From: Agelaius tricolor
Lineage: Eukaryota > Chordata > Aves > Passeriformes > Icteridae
Direction of reading: 5' to 3'
NCBI GenBank assembly: GCA_023055355.1
Contig: JALJCS010000022.1
Location: 7,611,001-7,675,000, forward strand
Length of the DNA stretch: 64,000 bases
Part shown: piece after piece, positions 23,760 to 35,064 of the stretch
How positions within the stretch are numbered: the first letter of the stretch is position 1
Layout: each line of letters starts with the position of its first letter
Notes under the pieces: generated by a model
What the model was told of the DNA's origin: nothing
What the model saw: only the letters and a program-made list of their open reading frames with translations
The model's database searches: none
Made by a program: the position numbers and the translations under genes

Positions 23760-24530
23760 CACCTGGGGAGGTGCTTGATAAAGCAGATGGGTCAGAGGGA
23801 TGTTGAGAAACGTGCAGACAGGAACCTCATCAAGTTCAGCAAAGGCAAGTGCAGGGTCCTGAAGGCAGCAGGAAGGAGCCCGTGCACCAGGAGAAGCTGC
23901 CTGGGAGCAGCCTGGCAGCACAGCCCCTGGCATGGAGGCAGGCACTGGGCCAGGCTGAGCTGAGCCAGCAGCGTGCCCCTGCCCTGGGAACAGCACTGCC
24001 AGCAGGCCAGGAAAGGCATCATGCCCTGACTCAGCCCTGCAGAGACCAGGTCTGAGTGCCAGGGCCGGCTCTGTGCTTCCCAGGACAAGAGAGACACAGA
24101 CACACAGCTCTGGGAGCAGCAAAGGGCCACAAAGGGAGAGGGCACTGGGGGATCTTGCATGTGAGGAGAGGCTGTGAGAGCTGGGGCTGCTGGACTCAGG
24201 GAGGCTCAGGGGATGCTAGGGATGTCTGAGAGCAGACAGGAAAGAGGATGGAGCCAGACTTCTCTGAGGTATCCAGTGAAGGAGCAAGAAAGAGGCAACA
24301 CGCACAAATTTAAACTCAATAAATTCCTTTTAAGTGTAAGAAAAAAACCTTTGCAGTGAGGGTTGTCAAATAAGCTGCCTGGAGTTTAGGGATCTTCACT
24401 TTGAAGACCATAAAATTGGAAAAAGAAACTTGTTCTGAGTGATACTGCTTAGAAAGAAAGGTTTTATCAGACAGTCAATGGATGTCCCCTTCAAGCTTAA
24501 CTACTTTGTGATTCTGTGGTTTCAGATGGA
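23760..24530 (+). mobile_element. CR1 LINE 3' portion (about 770 bp)
   Basis: It carries CR1 ORF2-end and 3'-UTR patterns: AACCTCATCAAGTTCAGCAA with AAGTGCAGGGTCCTG near 23825-23860, 'aaagggccacaaag' near 24120, GAGAGCTGGGGCTGCTGGAC near 24175, GATGGAGCCAGACTTCTCTG near 24250, and a tail ending TTTGTGATTCTGTGG. It is antisense to HSPA12A, 5'-truncated and internally rearranged. The minus-strand open frames at 23703-24160 are antisense shadows of it. Confidence 0.8.
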
Positions 24531-25041
24531 GACTAATAAAATAACCTTAGAAGACCCAAACGAGAAATAGGTTTGTTCTTAATATTATTTTCCAAAGTAT
24601 AATAAGGGCAATGCTAGCTAATTAATCTGACAGCTTGTTCTGAGAGCTCTGACAACAAAGGCCTTGTTTTTAACCTGGAACAATCAATATTAGGCCCCCA
24701 AAACACATATGTATTTCCTAAATATAAATTTAAGAATTTCTGGGGATTTTCTTTACACAGAATTTATGTAATTGAGATCCTATTTCTTTGAGTCATTAAT
24801 TTTCAGCACTTTAAATTCTGAAAGCACTGGGCAAAATCAAAAGAATACAATAAAACTACTAATTTGTTCCCATTGCCAGAGGATGGTGCTGTTTAAACAG
24901 ATATCCCACACAGATACACCCCCTACAACAGCCACGTGGGTTAGTGAGTTTTTCTCAGGAGGAAGAGGAAGAAGAACAAGGCAAAGAGATTACAACTTGG
25001 TATTTTTTTAACTAACCTTCAGGACCCAACTATAATCAGTG

Positions 25042-25047
25042 TTTATT
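25042..25047 (-). terminator. Proximal poly(A) signal candidate of HSPA12A
   Basis: TTTATT on the plus strand reads AATAAA on the minus strand, about 260 bases after the HSPA12A stop. Confidence 0.45.
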
Positions 25048-25308
25048 TTATAAAGGTAGATCTATAAGCATGCGTGAGTAACTTGGTAACTTTTACTACC
25101 TCTGGAACTTCTGCTCCTAAAACTTTTTAAGGGTCTTTCAAAATGCAGTCCTTGGTCACCAAAGGACACAACCACAACACACCCCACCTCACTAGCTGTT
25201 CTCATGTAGCCTGCTGAAATTCACGGTGATGACATGACAGACAGAAGTCAAAAAACGGAACAGTGGAAGATCAGTCTCACAAACAGGCTGTGGCGGGGGA
25301 AAGGGCCG

Positions 25309-25943
25309 TCAGTAATTTAAGAAATCAATACCAACTTTGACACTTTTAGAGGTGGCAACATCAACAGCCATGGCTTTGATTTCAGTGTCCCCAAACTGCA
25401 TCAGCGTTTTGATCTCGCGCCGGTTGGGCACGGAGGCGTCAGTTCCCGTGAGATCCAAGCGCAGCGTGCCGCACTTCTTCACGCCGGGCTCGGTGATGAA
25501 GCTGACGTTGTCCTGCTCCGAGCTGTAGATATTGATCACTATCACTAACTGAGAAGGCTTGGCAGGTGTGTAACTGCGGGTCACAGTCTCTCCCAGGGCT
25601 ACGGACTGGTCGGCTGAGATGAACTTGTCGAAGACGTCGGTGCACCAGCGCGTGCCGTCCTTGACCAGGAGCTTCTCCGGGGGATGCTTGCCCTCCACGA
25701 AGCGATTGAGCACCCCCACGCCGTAGGTCAGCGGGGAGCGCCGCACCTTGATGACCGCAGGGTCAAGGCCAAAGAGAACAGCCCCTTTGAGGATGGTCAG
25801 CCCCACATCCTGGGGAATGATGACCCGGCACCTGGAGCCAAAAGCGCTCTGCACGGCTTGCTGCAGCAAGGGCGATTCAGCGAAGCCGCCCACCAGGAAG
25901 AGGAACTTCACATTGGTCACCTCTGGCTTATCAAACACCTCAC
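25309..25943 (-). CDS. HSPA12A: HSPA12A exon 12 (last coding exon)
   Basis: It begins GT-GAG-GTG-TTT after acceptor CTCAG and completes a split Ser codon from exon 11. It encodes [20 protein letters not shown] (adenosine motif), [20 protein letters not shown] and the C-terminal beta region, ending VGIDFLNY and TGA (25311-25309). The 211 codons are nearly identical to my recollection of the human protein, with one residue fewer in the [11 protein letters not shown] loop. It is markedly GC- and CpG-rich in an AT-rich neighbourhood. Confidence 0.97.
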
Positions 25944-28900
25944 CTGAGCAGAAACAGAGAGCATCCAGTAAAATCCACTTTCACAAGGCAATGCAAGTGA
26001 AAATGGCAATGTCTGAGTGCACTGAGTGTTCCATGCACATGATCTGAAACTGCCGCATCCGTGCCCACACTGCCACCCCCTCAGCACCAGTCCCACTTCT
26101 GTTATCTCTAGTGTATTTCACTATGAATTCACTCACCTCAAACCAAACAACATTTTTGAAGTGGCACTTTAAACTGAATATAAATTGCATTCCAGATAAA
26201 TCACTCCATTTCGAATTCACTTATTATTTGTGACCCTATCAGAACCACAATAAATACCATCTGTAAAATAATCCCTCTTCACATTTTTACAGATTTTCCT
26301 TCTTAGCTTAAGCCTACATCTACTTTCAAGAAAACCATGCAGTGCAGTAGTAGGCTCACTTTTAGTTCAAACAAGTGAGTTACCTGTCACAACTGTTGCA
26401 GTCCCAGGTGTCTCCCTCCCTGCTCACATATAAGCTGCTCTATACTTGTCTTATTAAGTTCTGAAATTTAGCTAATAATCCCTCACACGTGATGAGCAAA
26501 GCTGCACATTTCTTCCAAATGGTGCTTTAAATCAGGTAAAAAGCACACTTTTCTCACCACAAACATTATACTCCACTTGATACTAATTTCATCTTCAGCT
26601 AGGAAGACCTTAAATAGTAACTTTCCCAATAAGCACATGTCACTTTCCATTACTGGACAAATAAATTCATTGCTGCTTAAGCCATGCCTGGAAGTACATT
26701 TACCATGATGCATCATTTACTATTTGTGCTTTAGAGATGTCAGTGATGGTCAGAACAAATATGACCTTCCACTAGGGAGGAATGAATCTGAGGTCTTAAT
26801 AGCTGGAATAGTCAGAAATGAGATACAACTCTGGCATAATTTGGTTGTTGCCTGAACCAGGAAAAAGAAAGGCGGGATCTGGGTTTCTCAGTGGATGTCA
26901 GCCCCCTGAGTGCTTGCAGCCCTGGAAGCATAGAATAATTGGAGCTAGGCAGTAACAGAATGGAATCACACTCAGTAACTAGCACTAGAGCTAGACAGGA
27001 GCATGTGCTCAGGACACATCCCTTACTTTTATTGTTTTCCTAGCTGATTTGTAGAGACCTGCAAGTTTCAGAACTGAATTCCTTGTCAACAACTGGTGCA
27101 TACCAGGAGGGTTGTCAGTGGGTAGGAAAGGGTGAGCAAAGCTTCAGTTTGAGCTCAGCCAGGAAGTGGAACCCCACAGAGATACGTACTCAGGTGCTGA
27201 ACAATCTGGTCAATTGTAGGTTTGAAAAGAGCATTCATTGCATCTGGGCTCATCCTCAGCATTCCCTGGGAGGACCACTTCACAAAGTCCACACTGCAAA
27301 GGAACAGTGAGAAAGAACATTAAAGCATTGCAGCTGAGCTGTGAAACAACCAGCATTAAATAAATTAATGAGTTTACAGAATCTGCATGCATTTTCCTTG
27401 GAACAAAGTGCTCCACCTCACCCTAGCCCCATACCAACTGCAGTTATGTAAAACTTGAAGGGAGAATTATTATTTTGGCTTGTCTAATTGTTGTTTTCTT
27501 TGCCTGATTGCCTTCTGCAGCATTAGCAATGCTCAACTGCTCTCTGAAACAGCTGGCAGTCAATGCAGTGCTCGCTCATCTGAAACAGCACTGATTCATC
27601 CCCAGAAGGGCAACATTTAGATTATAGCAGTGGCAGGCCAAAGCCACTGGAAACACACAAGGAAAACAAGCAACTTGGGAAGCCTCAGGAGGCAGAAGAG
27701 AGAATTGCATTTTTAATGAGGCGTAACATTTATTAAGTGAACACAGGCATTATGCTATTCTATCACTGATACACATCTGTATAGCTCAGTAATCTCCCTT
27801 ACATTCATGAACATTATATGTTAACCTTTACACTCACTCTATCCTGTTATCCAATTGATTTCATTTCATTTAAAGGGAGCATTTATCATTTCCTCTATGA
27901 TTCACCATTAAGACTACTAATAAAAAGGAGATGGCCTCATGAGAAGGAGGATTTCCAGAAATTTTTAATGACTTCAGAACCTCAGTCTCATTTAGAAAGA
28001 AACTTTTAGCTGGATTCCAAGTCACTTAAGCTTCCAGTACATTTACCAATAACTTCTGAAAGAGATGCAGGAGTTCCAGCCTGCATATTACATTCAACGC
28101 TGGCTAGTTTAAAAAATTAAGGTACAGGAACTAAATATCAAATCTTCCCCTCTCAGGTCCCAAGCATTCTGTCCCAGATTCACAGGTTCTTTTGCTCATT
28201 CTCATTAAACTCCAGGTTTTCTGTACTATGTAACTTCAAGAGATGCAAAATGCCCATTTCTACTTTCTGCTCACTTCCTTTTCTACAGCAGCCCAGGATC
28301 TTGTCATTCAGGGAGACTTCTTGATACTGAAAAACATGAATTAAAATCTCTGGAGGGGATTAATGTCTCCCTGCCTATCAAGTAAATTATCAAACTTGTT
28401 AAAGAAGCAAGATAAGAAGCAAAGCCTGCCATCACTTCAAAAGCTGAATGCTTCCTCTTACAGAGGTTTATGCAGTAGTGTATGTGTGTTTTCTCCAGTG
28501 ATCTGATGCTGTTAATAACTTCCCTCAAGCCACAAACATATTTACACATCTCACAACCTTGGATTTTTTCCAGGATCCAGGCTGCTAAAAATTAAGGTTC
28601 TAGGCAACAAATTCTGTGTTTGATCTGACATTCCTAATTAACATGCAAGAGACTCACAATATACAGTCAAAGAAAGTGATGCAGTGGTGACCTAACAAGT
28701 CATAGAAAGCAATGCCTGTAAAATGCAAGTCTTGTACAGAAAAGCCTTTGCAAGAAATTGATTAGAACTTTTCATTCTGGAAACTGCACCAGATGCAACC
28801 CCACTTTCTCATCCTTGCACTACACTTCTACGCTATTCCCTTTCAGTCCTAATATAATTAGGATATTTTAATTACTTGTCTTTGCTACCAGCAGTTAATT

Positions 28901-31900
28901 CTGCATCCACGTGCTTGTCTACTCACTTGCTTTTCCTCAAGGCATGCTCTACACTGTGCCCTCGGAACTTCTTGTAGTAGTCAATGAAGGAGAAGGGCAG
29001 GGTGATGTTCAGGGGGTTGGTCCTGTCGGGAGCTGCCGCCCGCTTGCGCGACTCGAACGCGATCATCAGATCCACCCAGGCCGCAGGGCGCTTGATTTTA
29101 AACTGCTCAATGAAATCTTCCCCAAAGATTTTACACAGCAGCTTCTCAAACTCGTAGTCCACCCCTAGAGAACCATATGGGCCACCTGTAGCACAGACAA
29201 AACACAGCTTTAATATTCGGGATATGCTTTAAAATTCCTATGACATTTTGAGTTGGCCACACACACATCAGAACAACACTCTCACAACTGTCACAGGAGA
29301 AGGTTCACAAAAAGAGGATCTTTGCTAAATGTAACAGTTGGTCTAATACACAACATGATCTTACCTTTGCCTCACTGTTACTCCTGTATCATCACAGCCA
29401 CTCTAACACTACCACTATAAATGAGTGATTCAGCCAACCAGCAGCTGGGTTATCGTAGAAACAGGTGATCCCCCAGCCAGGGAATAATGTGCTTTGACTC
29501 CATGATTCAGAATGCTGGACAATTGCTTTATTATAGCTATACTATATTAAAACTATACTGAAGAGATACTATACTATACCATACAAAAGATACTAAAGAA
29601 AAGCCCGTGACTGTCTGAGACAGCCAGCACACAGTTTTGACCCAACTGGCCAAGGAAACAAAACAATCTTCACTGGTGTCCAATAACCAAATCACTTTCG
29701 GTAAACAATCTCCATAAGGCATTCCACAGGTGCAAAACAAGAGGAGCAGTGAATAGAGGTAAGAATTGTCTTCTTCTCTGAGGTTTCTCACTGCCTTTCC
29801 CAGGAAAAATCCTGGGAGAGAGAATTATGTCTCTCTCTGTTCAGAGAATGTGAATGCCACACTGGGTTATACTAATTTTGTGTGCTGGTCTCATTTCAGG
29901 AAAAAATGTGAATAAAATGCAATAAAGGCACACATTTCCTTCACTGAAAAGCCAAAACATTACATAAATATATAATACACAATCTAATTACATAAAACAA
30001 GCAGTGGAAGTGACATTACATGAGGTGTTAGGGCATGGGTTGGACTCAATGACATTAAGGTCTCTTCCAACCTAGTAATTCTGTGGATTCTGTGAATACC
30101 TGTTGCTTTGTAGAGCTCCTTCAGATGTCCTTCAGGAAGCCTGATCTGATGGACAGTCATGTCCACTGTGCCTCCTCCGCTGTCAACCACGATGTACCGA
30201 TCACCTGGAATGCCAAGGGGACAGGCCAGGGCCATTTACACCACTGTGAGCACAGCAGCTCACTGCAGTGAGAGCTCCTGAGGGCACCAGATAGGGGAGA
30301 TAAGGGCCTACAGACAGCCAGCAATGGCCCTGCTGAAGACCTGATCTTTGCTAGTAATTACAACACAATGATTGATAACAAACATCAAAGTCAGATGTCA
30401 AAAGCTGTTAATGTAACACAGCTGAAAAGTGGGACTGCTCATGCTGCTGGTGTACATCCTAGTGGGCTACCAAATATTATACCATATTTACAAAGCCTGT
30501 TCTGAGGAAAATATTCCAGTTGCATGGAATAATATTTCCACTATCTCATTAATAAATCTTATTATGCTAGAGCATGCAGAATTGCAATTCAGCACTTGTA
30601 ACTAAGAGCAGCACATGAACTTGTGGTTTTTTTCCTTTTCCCCTTTATAACCACTGTGAGAACAATGCAGTGCACAGCACCTTTGTGGGAAACACAATAT
30701 TTGCCTGCAATACAAAACCAGTGAGAGCAAAGTTTGCTGAAGAAAGGACAGTACCTTCCTCCAGCTCAGACCAGATCTCTCCTATGACATTTTCCACCAT
30801 GAAGGTTCGGCTCTGCCGGTTCCGGCGCACATGCTCCTTCCCTAGTGATCGACAAAAAAAAAAGCTATTGAGTCTAAAAAAGCCTGAAGAAATAGAATCA
30901 AAAATTGCAGGAAACAAGTGCAAGCAGGCTGACAGATCTGTGTGGATCCCTTCTTAACAACTGTACAAAAATTATTGCACTGGGACCAGGAACGTTAGAA
31001 TGTAATTCCTGGAAAGAAGGAAAAATGGTTTACAGCCACCCTGATCTTCCTTGATATTGTTATATATACTTATTTGTCTTTTAATCTATATAAATTACCT
31101 AATAGAAACAATGCAAACTAATTATATATAGTGACAATCTAATAATAAGAAAGCTATAAACAGGTCTGACTTGCAGTTTTTCAATACACTCTGGCTTGCA
31201 AAGCGTGTGCTGGCAGCAGGGTGGGGGCTGGCAGCCAGCTGTGCCCACAGCAGCCAGCTGTGCTCACAGCAGCCTCCACCACCAGCAGGTGGCAGCCCCA
31301 GCCCACGCCCAGACAACCCCCCCACCACCTGGGATGGGAGAACATTCCCACATTTCCAAAAGCCACTGCTCATTTTGAGTGCTCAGGGAAATACGCCTCC
31401 CCAGCCTCTCAGGATGTCAGTCTACCCCAAAACAAGCAGCCAGAAGCACTGCTGCTCAGATTATTCAGAATTAATCTTAAGGACAAGTAAAAATTAGAAT
31501 TAGTCTTAAGGACACAGTAATCACCAGGGCTGACCCTCACAATATTTAAAATATACATCAATTAAAAACTAAGTGTAATCTTGCAAGAATACTTATTACT
31601 TATCGTAACAACCCATTAACTTACAAGACTTAACTGCTACTTAGACATTTAAAAGATGCAGAACAGTCTGTCAGGAGAAAGCAGAGTAGTGAGAACCTCT
31701 GCTATTTATGCCTCTAAATCAACCTCCATAACTGAACGATCAAAAAAACCTACATTCCTTGTGTTATCATCACTCACCTTCAAAGGCATTTCATAAAACA
31801 CTACAACAGAGGCAGCCTGTCATGACTAGAAATTCTTTCTGAAAATACCAGCATGCAAATCACAGAATGCACTTTGCTTCCTATTTCTGTAGTGCCTGTC

Positions 31901-34900
31901 ATCAGAAAATAGAGCACCAGCTCCACTTGCTCCTGCACCCTCCCCAGGAAGACTCCACGATGCAGAGAAGCTGCCCCAGCCCCAGTTCAGGGACTGGGCA
32001 GCACAGGGAGAGCTCAGATGAAGAATTCCATGGCAGAACAAGAACTAGGTCCAAGTGAGGGCCTGTCAAGCTCACAGAAATCAATGGCAATCCTTTCATT
32101 CCCTGCTGTGGGCTAGAAGTGAACACAAGACCCAGTCTTTAACTACAACTGAAGCAAGCTTATCCTTGCTACTATGAACACTAAAATTTCTGTTTTGACT
32201 TCACAGCAATAATATGGTCCTTGGAGTGCTTCTCTCTGTTTATATTTAAAGGGTTTTTCTCCTTAATCTGTTCTCAGCTTGTCTTGGGTGCTTGCCATGC
32301 CTTTATGAAATTTTAATTCCAACCCCGAATTAATTCACTCCAAACTTTGTTTTCATTAATTTTGACATGAAACCTTTCTTATCCCCAATAGCTTTTTACC
32401 ATACAAAGTCAAGAATGAGAGTGGTACCCCCACCCAAGAAAAAGCCCATTAGCAGAAATCCATGATCTGCCAGATTGTGCCCAGCTTCAAAACCTTTGTT
32501 ATTTTCCCAGAAGCAAATCCCTGTGTTGTCTGAAAGTGAGTTCATGTAACATCACATGGAACTGGAACAGTTCAGGGTACGAATGAGGGGGGCAGAAGCC
32601 AAGGGGCCCTGAAGGGACAGAATCCTGAAAACAGATTGTGTCCTGTACTCTGTGTGGGTCTCCAAACACTGAACACATCTGACAACTGCTGGCTGGGAGA
32701 GCCATGGATTGGAGAGAATGATGTAGTCACTCTGCCTAACTAAAAAAAAATGTTCTGGTAAGTGCAGGAATAGCTCTACTAGCTTAACCTCCCACTTGCC
32801 TCTCCTGTTTTGACCTAGCAAATGTGATAAAACACAGACTCTTCTGAAAAACTCCTTCTAGGATAGACTGACACACATCAGTATCAGGGCAACTGTTACA
32901 ATTCACAGAGATACAGAGAGATAGGCACATTAAGCAGCTATCAGATCTTACTGCTGCAGGCCATTTTCCTTTCCTGTTTCCTCTATTTGCCTCCAGTTTC
33001 AGTAGGCTGCCAAGCTCAAAAAACTCTGGTGGTGAAGGATCTTCTGTCAAGTGACTTACAGTGCTCCAATCTGTCCCTCCCCTTCAAACAGTGACAGTAG
33101 CAACAGATCCCAGCTCAATAAATCAGAAGTGCATTATCCAGTTGCTCTTCAACATGCAGATTAATTCATTGCTACATTCCAATGCCATGTGCCCCACTGA
33201 ACATTGAAAGTCATTAATGGTATTTCATAAAGATGACATCAAAAAGCATCTGCCAATACTTGGGAACACCTCAGATTAATAATTTCATTGCAGATCCAGT
33301 TATTTAGCACTGCCTCAATAATGCAGATAATCAAACACATAACTGCTTCCAACAAATTAAATGAAAAAAATGATCCAACATGAAGTACTAACTTAAATTA
33401 AGGCAGAAAAATACTGGTGTGAAAATACTAAAAGACTCCCACAACATCCAAATAAAGGCAACACAAAGAAGCTACCTGCATGCTAAAATTCAAGTGTATA
33501 TTTGGAAGAAATTGTTCCCTGTGAGGGTAGTGAGGGGTGCCCAGAGAAGCTGTGGCTGCCCCATCCCTGGAAGTATCCAAGGCCAGATTGGAGCAACCTG
33601 GTCTAGTGGAAGGTGTCCCTGCCCATGGCAGAGAGTTGGAACTAGATGATTTTTGAGTTTCTTTCCAACCCAAATCATTCTGTGATGTCTGCTGGGTCAA
33701 CATATAAACAAGTCTAACTACGGTAAGCAGCAAAACAGTTTTTAAAACAAACTGATGCCAGCCTGAAACATTTCAAGGGAACAACGGCAACAAGAAAAGG
33801 TGAGAAACCAGCCCTGGGGGACAAAGCAATGAGAATCTGCAAAGTGAATGAACAGAAGTACCCTGTGTAAATCCAGTTCCAATAGTGTCACTCGGGCTGT
33901 AGCCATTGACAGGTGCCCTACTACTCAGGTCTATCATCTGGTGCAGGCGCAGCTTTCGGCAGTAGATAGAGGCAGCCTCGGGCTCCAGGGCAATGATCAA
34001 CTGCTCGGGGTTTTCAGGAGATGCCATTCCTGCCTGTGAGAGAGAAGGGGTCAGAGAAGTGGGGTGGGGAACCCTGCAGCCCAGCAGCCCCTCTCAGCAC
34101 AAGGCTGTGCCCAGCCCCTGCAGAGCTCGCCCAGCACGGAGCTGCTGCCAGGGGGAAAGGTCTGCGTCTGGGAACTGTCCTGCCCACACTGCACAGCGCC
34201 ACTGCACAGGCTGTAACAGGGAGGATTGCATGCACTTACCATGCTAAGTGGCTAACCGAGCACTTGTGTACATGACAGGTGGAGAAACGAAGGAAATCGG
34301 TCTGAAACCTGTTATAATTGGCCTAAAACCTGAACTCAATTCTAATTAACCTGTGAATCTGCCAGCTAATAGGGGCCCCAGCCTCCTTTCAGCCTCCTTT
34401 TGCCTCTCCTCGCCACAACAATATTTGAAGTACGTCTTTATGTCCCAGATATTCACAGTCCTTGCCAAAATGAGGTTCCTGCACTGTTTAACTGTATAGG
34501 AATATACAATACACTTTGCCAGCAATGCATCTTCTGTCTTATAACCAACATTTTCTATTCCAAAATGCTTTAAAGTACATTTGCTTTTATACCATCTTCA
34601 AAATGCTCAGTATATTCAAGGAGACAAAATACAACAGGGCAGGTTCCCTAAAATGTAATGAGAACAAACCTAAAAATAATACCACATTATAAAATCAGTG
34701 ATTGCCATTCTTTCTATTTTCTTACTGGATTTTCAGCCTTCAGACACAGATATTTTCAAAAAGCCACAAGTTCTTATGTAACTACATCACTCTCAGAACT
34801 GGGCTTAAATAAAAATATTCAAAGAACAGTTCTCAAAACTCAGTTTTAATTTCTTTTCCCCGGTACTTCTGTCTACAAAATCAGACAACTTCCAACTCTT

Positions 34901-35027
34901 TCTGCCAACTTTTGGGTTACTTGCTATTACTCTTCAGTTAAGTGCTGAGCACTAAAGCTTGCTAGCAAACAAATGAAACAAAATTAACATTTTCCTGCTT
35001 CCACAGTCAGTCTTCCAGCCTTCAACT

Positions 35028-35064
<37 letters not shown>

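Larger units (their letters stand above)
20842..25308 (-). other. HSPA12A: Probable HSPA12A 3' UTR and downstream DNA
   Basis: Directly 3' of the HSPA12A stop. Minus-strand AATAAA signals occur at 25047-25042 (giving a UTR of about 270-290 bases), in the cluster 22889-22873 and at 20847-20842. A long UTR of several kilobases is known for mammalian HSPA12A, so distal use is plausible. A minus-strand Pumilio-type word TGTATATA lies at 22677-22670. A CR1 copy interrupts the region at 23760-24530. The true end cannot be fixed without transcript data. Confidence 0.4.
29186..30099 (-). other. HSPA12A intron 9 with LTR and CR1 insertions
   Basis: 914 bases, of which roughly half is transposon-derived: a sense LTR (29488-29861) and a CR1 tail (29998-30096) at the 5' splice site. 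Confidence 0.85.
30842..33861 (-). other. HSPA12A intron 7
   Basis: About 3 kb with GT-AG ends. Contains a GC-rich stretch with a 19-bp tandem duplication (31231-31275) and a CR1 3' end (33505-33690). Otherwise unremarkable. Confidence 0.8.

Noticed and set aside
23703..24160. 122- and 139-codon minus-strand open frames
   Set aside because: They are antisense to a CR1 LINE fragment and reflect its GC-rich sequence.
25439..26047. Open frames on the plus strand and in alternative minus frames over the last HSPA12A exon
   Set aside because: They are shadows of a GC-rich, strongly conserved coding exon. Only the frame ending VGIDFLNY matches a known protein and splices in phase.
26900..26990. 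Possible reverse-oriented CR1 tail (CATAGAATAATTGGAGCTAG)
   Set aside because: Resembles the start of a reversed CR1 end for only about 40 bases and then diverges; too weak to call.
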